From Nemertoderma westbladi (lineage: Eukaryota; Xenacoelomorpha; Nemertodermatida; Nemertodermatidae), in contig JAUCBJ010000425.1 in the NCBI GenBank assembly GCA_032718475.1, positions 1 through 58,082 on the forward strand: a DNA stretch of 58,082 nt, in the 5' to 3' direction. A program made the position numbers and the translations under genes. The notes beneath the pieces were generated by a model that had not been told where the DNA came from, searched no databases, and worked only from the letters and a program-made list of their open reading frames with translations. Below, piece by piece: positions 50,545 to 58,082 of the stretch; the first letter of the stretch is position 1; every line of letters starts with the position of its first letter.

Positions 50545-53048
50545 ATCTTACAATCTCAGCAGTAAGAAACTCGGCCAATGCATCAATTGGTGGAGTAGGA
50601 ATTCTGCTAAGCCCATTTGCACTTAAGACCCTAAACAACATCGAATCTATAAATTCCAGGGTTATGATCGCAACATTTGATGGGAATCCCAAGGTAACAG
50701 TTATATGTTGCTACAGTCCAACCAATGCCTCAGAGCCAGAACAAGCAGTCAAGTTTTATGAAGAACTGACTGGACTTATAAAGGACATTCCGAAACACAA
50801 TGTTAAAGTCATTGCTGGTGACCTAAATGCCCAAATTGGCCCAGAAGACATCAAGGGTTACACCTATAACACCAGTTCCAACAGAAATGGGTACTTACTT
50901 TTAGACCTAATAGAAGAATGTGAATTGATACCAACAAACAACACATTCGAAAAGAGTAAGGGGAAGCTATGGACCTTTCAATACCCTAATGGAACCAAAG
51001 CACAACTGGATTACTTCCTCATAAACAAAAAGTGGAGAAACAGCATGATCAACTGCGAGGCATACAGCTCGTTCAACCTAATTGGTTCGGACCACAGAAT
51101 TGTGACTGCAGAGATCAGACTCAGTTTGAGAGCCAGCAAACCCAGGACAAGCAAGCAAATCAAATATGACTGGGAAAAACTCAGAACTGACAATGCTGTA
51201 AAGGATGCTTATACAGTAGAAGTTCAAAACCGCTTTGAAGCACTTCAGTCAATGGATGAAGACCAATCCACCAATTCAATATACCAGAATATAATAACAG
51301 CCCACAAGGAATCAGCTAAGAGGCATATCCCCCAGAAACCCAAACGAAAACAATATGTGCCATGGCAAAACTCTGAGGTTACTTGTAAGAGAGAAGATCT
51401 TAAGATAGCCTACAAAGTTAAAACCGAACAACCAACAACTGAAAACATTAACAAGGTTGAGAAAGCTAAGGACGATCTTAAATTGGCCTACAACATCAGC
51501 CAGGAAAAGTACATACAGGATAAAACTGAAGCAATTACAACTGCTCACATACAGCAACAATCAAGACTTACCTGGCAAACTGTAAATGAGGTATCTGGTC
51601 GGAAAAGTTGTGCAAAGGGGCGCCTCAAAGCCGATAGTCCTGAAGAACGTGTTGGGAAGTGGAAAAATCACTTCAGCAACTTGCTTGGGCAGCCACCAAA
51701 CATCGAGGTCAGCCCTACAAGGAAAATATATGACAAGACACTACCTATAGAAACAGGGGACTTCACACCTGCCGAAGTCCAAAGAAGCATTAAAAGCATG
51801 TCCATTAATAAAGCGAGTGGATTAGATGAAATCCCAGCGGAGGTATGGAAAACCGGAGTGCTAAACAGACCATTATTGAATGTTTGCAACCGGATGTTAA
51901 AAGGGGAAAAGCCACCACCTATTTGGACTAAAGGTCAACTAAAGCCTCTCCCCAAGAAAGGAGACCTCGGCATACCAACAAATTATCGTGGGATCTGTCT
52001 GCTTGTGGTAGCTGCCAAAATATACAATAAAAAGATTCTATATAGGATTAGGCCTCACATAGAGAAACTACTGCGTAAGAGTCAAAACGGATTTCGAACA
52101 AGTAGATCAACAATAGCTCAGATACTTGCACTACGGAGACTGATTGAAGGAATTAAGTCAAAGAATCTCCCCGCTGTCATGACTTTTGTGGACTTCAAGA
52201 AGTCATTCGACTCCATCCATAGAGGTAAAATGCTTGAAATCCTAAGAGCTTATGGAATACCAGAAGTAGTTGTTGCTGGCATTGGATTGTTATATTGTGA
52301 CGCAGAAGCGCAGGTACTCTCACCAGATGGTGAAACTGAGTTTTTCTCAATCCTGGCTGGCGTACTGCAAGGTGACACATTAGCACCATTACTATTTGTA
52401 ATTGTGCTGGATTACGCAATGAGGACGGCCACAAAGGGTGAATACCTGGGATTCACACTTCAAGAACGCAGAAGTAGTAGATATCCGGCAACTACAGTCA
52501 CAGACACCGACTTTGCGGATGACATCGCCTTGCTCTCTAATACCCTAGCAGATGCACAGCTTCTACTAAATAAAGTGGAGAGGGCTGCTAAAGAGGTTGG
52601 ATTGCATATAAATGCTACAAAGACCGAATTCATGACCTTTAATGTTGATCGAAACTTGACAACCATTGATAATAATCAACTAAGGAAGGTCGATGACTTC
52701 CAGTACCTTGGATCATGGATAGAGAGTAGCAAAAAGGACATAGAAGTTAGGAAAGGAAAGGCTTGGGTAGCTCTATCAAAAATGGATACCATCTGTAAAT
52801 CAGATCTCTCCAGGCACCTGAAGACTAAGTTCTTTCGAGCCACAGTGGAAAGTGTATTTTTATACGGGGGTGAGACCTGGTCACTGACTAAATCACTTGA
52901 ACAACGAATTGATGGTTGCTACAGAAGACTACTAAGGGCAGCCCTAAAGGGCAGCCCTAAGTGCACGTGGCGGTTCCTTTGGTCGGCTGATCTCCAGGTG
53001 GTCGATTTAAAGGCTGAGCCTCGGATGAAACCTTCGTTATTAAAGTGA
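50545..53048 (+). CDS. RTE LINE endonuclease-reverse transcriptase, truncated at both ends
   Basis: This is the best preserved LINE here. The open reading extends upstream of the ATG at 50664 (NASIGGVGILLSPFALKTL), so the true start has been lost with the 5' end. Counting from the ATG: endonuclease motifs CYSPTN (12-20), GDLNAQIG (52-59) and SDHRIVTAEIRLSLR (about 142-156); NYRGICL (about 440), NGFRTSRST, VDFKKSFDSI with the first catalytic Asp (about 510), GVLQGDTLAP (about 567), DFADD catalytic pair (about 616) and the YLGSW thumb (about 680). Real similarity ends near 52950; the last about 30 residues are unrelated read-through. No internal stop, so it is recent or recently active. It belongs to a different RTE subfamily from the copies at 30930 and 53342. 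Confidence 0.9.
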
Positions 53049-53330
53049 TTCTGGCGATCAGCTCTAAAAGATTTATAATATTCCACCACGTCTGTGTCGA
53101 AAATATTATTGTGTTTAAGATGGATGCATTCCACTAGAGTTATTTTCTTTAAGAATTCAACTATAGACAAATAGTTATCAGTTCCAAAGTCTCCGATCTC
53201 TGGCTCTGGTCTCAGGTATTTTTAAAAATAATTATCCGGGTAGGTCTCTGGTTTACCGAGATTAAGAAAAACAGGTCTCTTTTGCAACTCTAGTCTATAG
53301 CTATAGTGTTAACCGAAATTCCGTCTATCT
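52919..53330 (-). pseudogene. Unidentified minus-strand ORF remnant
   Basis: The minus strand from about 53310 gives a protein-like reading (RPVFLNLGKPETYPDNYF, then one stop, then YLRPEPEIGDFGTDNYLSIV and an 83-codon ATG frame ending at 52919). The last part is antisense to the RTE end and is surely not coding. The family was not recognised; it could be part of another transposon or a host gene fragment. Confidence 0.25.
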
Positions 53331-53341
53331 TCAGGATTTTA

Positions 53342-53500
53342 TCTCTGGAAATGGATTGTTTTCGGCTGGAACCCAGTTCAAGAAGCGAACTGGAAAGCTA
53401 TGGACTCATAGTGGACCCAGTGGTCACAAGTCCCAGATAGACCATATTCTGTTTGGTAGGAAATACAGGAGCTCTATACAAGACTGCAATGCATTTACAA
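53342..53500 (+). mobile_element. RTE LINE endonuclease fragment, left part
   Basis: Encodes TQFKKRTGKLWTHSGPSGHK and IDHILFGRKYRSS, matching the FEKSKGKLWTFQYPNGTK and LDYFLINKKW region of the RTE at 50545. It is split from the right part (53758 onward) by a SINE, and the reading NAFT continues exactly across the insertion. Confidence 0.8.
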
Positions 53501-53757
53501 GCAAGCAAAGCAAAAGCAAACAGTCGGCCGAAGCCGGAGGTGACCCGAAGGCTCCTCTTTCGATAGCTGCTACCCAAAGGTAGGGGTGGGCGATACTCCT
53601 ATCCCAAGATTTGCTCCCAGTATTTTTAACTGGTACTCATTTTATCGTCCCCAGTGGATGAAAGGGTGAGTGAACCCTGGCGGGGCTGAACCTACAACCA
53701 ATAGATTGCAGGCATGGCGCTCAAACAACTAAGCTACCCCTCCTTTACAATGCGCCG
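53501..53757 (-). mobile_element. tRNA-derived SINE inserted in RTE
   Basis: On the minus strand the element begins near 53757 with GGGGTAGCTTAGTTGTTTGA (A box) and has GGTTCAGCCCC (B box) about 35 bp later. It ends at 53501 with a TTTGCT-type repeated tail. The flanks repeat AATGCATTTACA (53489-53500 and 53758-53769), a 12-bp target-site duplication. Removing the insert restores the RTE reading frame. The B box and body differ from the SINE at 7441. Confidence 0.85.
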
Positions 53758-54205
53758 AATGCATTTACACTTCGAGCCTTCTCCAGTGATCACCGCCTTA
53801 TTGTAGCCAAGGTAAGACTTAGTCTGCGTGCTAGCAGAACAACGAAATCTGCCTTGCCACGGCATGACTGGTCCTCTCTGTTGCAACAGCCAAGTGTGAG
53901 ATCCAGCTTCACACTACAGCTGAGCAACAGGTATGAAGTTCTTGCCTCTGATGCGGCAGATCACTGTGAGGGCTATACAATATAAGCAGTTAAGTTAGCA
54001 GCTGCAGAAACAGTTCTTGTATACCCTCGAAACAGGAAAAGGCTGAATCACCAGCCGATCGCCTCAATGGTTGGAAGGCCCACTTTGAAAAGCTCCTCAA
54101 TAATGACAGGGTATTGCCTGATAACTTTATAGAAGTAAAAGTGTCTGAGTCTTTACTCCCAGATATTCCCATTGGCGATATCTCCTTTGAAGAAGTGAAG
54201 GCCGG
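53758..54205 (+). mobile_element. RTE LINE fragment, right part
   Basis: Continues with LRAFSSDHRLIVAKVRLSLR (end of endonuclease) to about 53980. After an internal deletion it resumes with SPADRLNGWKAHFEKLLNN and IGDISFEEVKA, almost the same as the minus-strand copy at 48771-49220. A stop at about 53983 and frame changes show it is dead. Confidence 0.8.
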
Positions 54206-54458
54206 TATCGTATCTCAGTCAAATACAATAGATACTCAAATACCGTATTGAACTAAGTGAAATATAGAGCAAATCAATGCATCGAAGGGAAAAAGGGCAA
54301 ATAAACAGATACAGTGAGCGGCCCTCGTTGACAGGTACACTAGCGCAATCCCGTTTATTGTATCAGACCGGACATCTTGCATTCATCTTGCACTCTTTGA
54401 ACGCCTATTTCTCAGCTATTTCTCAACGAAATTCAAACATTGTTACATATTAGCGCGA
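54206..54458. other. Junction with nested inverted repeats
   Basis: Starts with CGGTAT/ATACCG (54203-54208, 54240-54245) enclosing GTATCT/AGATAC, a small stem-loop exactly at the end of the RTE similarity. The remainder, up to the Penelope-like ORF, has no recognised gene. Confidence 0.4.
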
Positions 54459-55055
54459 ATGAAACCATTTGATAGCTTTATTCCAGATCAATTCAAAATT
54501 GCTCTAATTTCAACACTTGTTTATCGAATCCTTATGATTTGTTCTACCTGGTGCCAATTTCATAAGGAAATTAATATCCTCCATGGTCTATTGTCCCTCA
54601 ATGGTTACCCTAAGCACTTACTGTCCATGGCTACTGATAGGATAACAGTTAAATGTATGACAGGTTCTAAACCGACTTTCCCCACTGTTCCTAAACGTCC
54701 GGTCTATCTTGTACTACCGTTCATTGGTTCATACTCAATCCTGCTTAAAAAACGACTACAGTTACTTAGCAAAGCGTTTCCCCAATGTAATTTTAAGATT
54801 ATTTTTCGCCCTACACGTAGGTTAGGAGTTCACTTTCCATTTAAGGATAGACTTCCCCTGTGTCTCAGACCTCTTGCTTTATATAAATTTACGTGCAGTA
54901 GCTGCAATGCTACATACATCGGTAAAACCGAGCGTCACTACAAAGCAAGGATCAGCGAACACTTGGGAGTTTCCCCTCGAACAGGAAAAACTTCAGCCTC
55001 TCCCAAACACTCCACTGTACGAGAACACGCCCTATTTTATATCTCATTATTATAA
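54459..55055 (+). pseudogene. Penelope-like element, C-terminal part with GIY-YIG endonuclease
   Basis: Penelope-like retroelements join a telomerase-related reverse transcriptase to a GIY-YIG nuclease. Here only the end of the reverse transcriptase/thumb (residues about 1-70, with FHKEINILHGLLSLNGYPKH) and the linker (about 85-140, VYLVLPFIGSYS and FPQCNFKIIF) remain. Then comes the nuclease: YKFTCSSCNATYIGKTERHY, with the C-x2-C pair just before the GIY-YIG-like core and the catalytic Arg region (KARISEHLG). The reverse transcriptase palm with its catalytic aspartates is absent. The last residues (LFYISLL) come from the first satellite unit, so the nuclease end is cut at about 55035. Confidence 0.85.
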
Positions 55056-58000
55056 AAAAAAAAATGCAACTTAATGAGGTTTGCCCCTCACACTTAATTT
55101 AAAAAAAAATATGTGAGAGGAAGAAAATTCAATCTTTAAGAAATTTTCTCTAAAGCAATCTAAATTGCGCAATGACTAAACTCACTATCTTTAGGGCAGG
55201 ACCATAATTAAACACTACTCCTCCTAAACCTACTCGGGTTACACTAAAAATATTCCCTCTCTATCTATCCCCTCCCTCCCAACCGGAGGGGGGTTGAGAC
55301 TAAACTGAAAAACTAATATAAAAATCTAAAGAAAGGCTGAAATAATCAACTAAAGTGACTTAAAAAATCACTTATTCTATCTAATTCTCTCTTTTGGGCA
55401 CCAAACCCCCAAAATCTAAAAATTTTAACTCAAATTAAAAAAATTTAAGTAGGGAATATTTCTTTAAAAACAATCCCTCACCGGTCTTGAATTTTAAATA
55501 AATTTTTATATCTCATTATTATAAAAAAAAAAATGCAACTTAATGAGGTTTGCCCCTCACACTTAATTTAAAAAAAAATATGTGAGAGGAAGAAAATTCA
55601 ATCTTTAAGAAATTTTCTCTAAAGCAATCTAAATTGCGCAATGACTAAACTCACTATCTTTAGGGCAGGACCATAATTAAACACTACTCCTCCTAAACCT
55701 ACTCGGGTTACACTAAAAATATTCCCTCTCTATCTATCCCCTCCCTCCCAACCGGAGGGGGGTTGAGACTAAACTGAAAAACTAATATAAAAATCTAAAG
55801 AAAGGCTGAAATAATCAACTAAAGTGACTTAAAAAATCACTTATTCTATCTAATTCTCTCTTTTGGGCACCAAACCCCCAAAATCTAAAAATTTTAACTC
55901 AAATTAAAAAAATTTAAGTAGGGAATATTTCTTTAAAAACAATCCCTCACCGGTCTTGAATTTTAAATAAATTTTTATATCTCATTATTATAAAAAAAAA
56001 AATGCAACTTAATGAGGTTTGCCCCTCACACTTAATTTAAAAAAAATATGTGAGAGGAAGAAAATTCAATCTTTAAGAAATTTTCTCTAAAGCAATCTAA
56101 ATTGCGCAATGACTAAACTCACTATCTTTAGGGCAGGACCATAATTAAACACTACTCCTCCTAAACCTACTCGGGTTACACTAAAAATATTCCCTCTCTA
56201 TCTATCCCCTCCCTCCCAACCGGAGGGGGGTTGAGACTAAACTGAAAAACTAATATAAAAATCTAAAGAAAGGCTGAAATAATCAACTAAAGTGACTTAA
56301 AAAATCACTTATTCTATCTAATTCTCTCTTTTGGGCACCAAACCCCCAAAATCTAAAAATTTTAACTCAAATTAAAAAAATTTAAGTAGGGAATATTTCT
56401 TTAAAAACAATCCCTCACCGGTCTTGAATTTTAAATTTTAAATAAATTTTTATATCTCATTATTATAAAAAAAATGCAACTTAATGAGGTTTGCCCCTCA
56501 CACTTAATTTAAAAAAAATATGTGAGAGGAAGAAAATTCAATCTTTAAGAAATTTTCTCTAAAGCAATCTAAATTGCGCAATGACTAAACTCACTATCTT
56601 TAGGGCAGGACCATAATTAAACACTACTCCTCCTAAACCTACTCGGGTTACACTAAAAATATTCCCTCTCTATCTATCCCCCCCCCCCTCCCAACCGGAG
56701 GGGGGTTGAGACTAAACTGAAAAACTAATATAAAAATCTAAAGAAAGGCTGAAATAATCAACTAAAGTGACTTAAAAAATCACTTATTCTATCTAATTCT
56801 CTCTTTTGGGCACCAAACCCCCAAAATCTAAAAATTTTAACTCAAATTAAAAAAATTTAAGTGGGGAATATTTCTTTAAAAACAATCCCTCACCGGTCTT
56901 GAATTTTAAATTTTAAATAAATTTTTATATCTCATTATTATAAAAAAAAATGCAACTTAATGAGGTTTGCCCCTCACACTTAATTTAAAAAAAATATGTG
57001 AGAGGAAGAAAATTCAATCTTTAAGAAATTTTCTCTAAAGCAATCTAAATTGCGCAATGACTAAACTCACTATCTTTAGGGCAGGACCATAATTAAACAC
57101 TACTCCTCCTAAACCTACTCGGGTTACACTAAAAATATTCCCTCTCTATCTATCCCCTCCCTCCCAACCGGAGGGGGGTTGAGACTAAACTGAAAAACTA
57201 ATATAAAAATCTAAAGAAAGGCTGAAATAATCAACTAAAGTGACTTAAAAAATCACTTATTCTATCTAATTCTCTCTTTTGGGCACCAAACCCCCAAAAT
57301 CTAAAAATTTTAACTCAAATTAAAAAAATTTAAGTAGGGAATATTTCTTTAAAAACAATCCCTCACCGGTCTTGAATTTTAAATTTTAAATAAATTTTTA
57401 TATCTCATTATTATAAAAAAAAAATGCAACTTAATGAGATTTGCCCCTCACACTTAATTTAAAAAAAATATGTGAGAGGAAGAAAATTCAATCTTTAAGA
57501 AATTTTCTCTAAAGCAATCTAAATTGCGCAATGACTAAACTCACTATCTTTAGGGCAGGACCATAATTAAACACTACTCCTCCTAAACCTACTCGGGTTA
57601 CACTAAAAATATTCCCTCTCTATCTATCCCCTCCCTCCCAACCGGAGGGGGGTTGAGACTAAACTGAAAAACTAATATAAAAATCTAAAGAAAGGCTGAA
57701 ATAATCAACTAAAGTGACTTAAAAAATCACTTATTCTATCTAATTCTCTCTTTTGGGCACCAAACCCCCAAAATCTAAAAATTTTAACTCAAATTAAAAA
57801 AATTTAAGTAGGGAATATTTCTTTAAAAACAATCCCTCACCGGTCTTGAATTTTAAATTTTAAATAAATTTTTATATCTCATTATTATAAAAAAAAATGC
57901 AACTTAATGAGATTTGCCCCTCACACTTAATTTAAAAAAAATATGTGAGAGGAAGAAAATTCAATCTTTAAGAAATTTTCTCTAAAGCAATCTAAATTGC

Positions 58001-58082
58001 GCAATGACTAAACTCACTATCTTTAGGGCAGGACCATAATTAAACACTACTCCTCCTAAACCTACTCGGGTTACACTAAAAA
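55035..58082. repeat. Satellite of 469-475-bp units, each with eight potential hairpins
   Basis: Counting from the CTCATT at 55043, the same landmark recurs at 55512, 55981, 56456, 56931, 57404 and 57878, giving periods of 469, 469, 475, 475, 473 and 474 bp. The array runs off the window. The 6-bp change comes from one extra AATTTT near the unit end. Copies are otherwise about 98-99% identical; most differences are poly-A lengths. Each unit has eight inverted repeats in series, described in the findings. No ORF of note, no RNA polymerase III boxes and no hammerhead core were seen. Confidence 0.95.

Noticed and set aside
55035-58082. Hammerhead ribozyme in the satellite, as known from some Penelope-linked and retrozyme repeats
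   Set aside because: I looked for the CTGATGA and GAAA core on both strands of one unit and did not find it.

Overview
This is a eukaryotic, almost certainly invertebrate-animal, window. It contains four retrotransposon lineages: BEL/Pao (an essentially metazoan LTR family), RTE and CR1/Jockey-type LINEs, and a Penelope-like element with a GIY-YIG domain. It also holds tRNA-derived SINEs, intron-type splice signals (GTAAGT donors, pyrimidine tract plus AG acceptors) and very large tandem arrays. I cannot name the species from sequence alone. There are no bacterial-style operons, rRNA or CRISPR.

Layout. 1-2444 is a 5'-cut BEL/Pao element with a gag ORF followed by a protease ORF that has lost its reverse transcriptase. 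2445-7050 is mostly non-coding DNA with relic ORFs, an imperfect 178-bp duplication and two oppositely oriented RTE scraps. 7051-41905 looks like one plus-strand host gene of unknown function: five phase-compatible exon candidates (7051-7077, 7175-7385, 9156-9274, 9758-9928, 41765-41899) ending at a TAA followed at once by AATAAA. If this model is right, one intron carries a SINE plus about 445 CTG triplets, and the last intron (31.8 kb) is nearly filled by a 31-kb minisatellite (10225-41500).

The minisatellite consists of 19- and 23-bp units with nested kilobase-scale duplications. A 5'-truncated RTE copy sits in it at 30930-32063, flanked by a short target-site duplication; a sister copy of the empty site lies upstream. 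All long minus-strand ORFs over this array are by-products of a stop-free repeat.

After the gene come a 39-bp repeat array (about 42015-44060) whose units hold a conserved inverted repeat, a 366-bp non-autonomous DNA transposon with 28-bp terminal inverted repeats (44424-44789), and a graveyard of nested LINE pieces (45000-54205). The graveyard includes a decayed CR1-like LINE on the minus strand and an RTE copy with a 794-residue ATG-initiated frame encoding endonuclease and reverse transcriptase (50545-52960). A SINE with a 12-bp target-site duplication interrupts another RTE.

The window ends with the 3' part of a Penelope-like ORF (54459-55055) that runs directly into a satellite with a 469-475-bp period (55035 to the end). 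Each satellite unit can form eight consecutive, non-overlapping hairpins, and the two substitutions I saw in the stems both keep base-pairing. This structured satellite and the repeat-swollen host gene are the two most interesting objects here. All exon joins and repeat comparisons were made by eye, without alignment tools.
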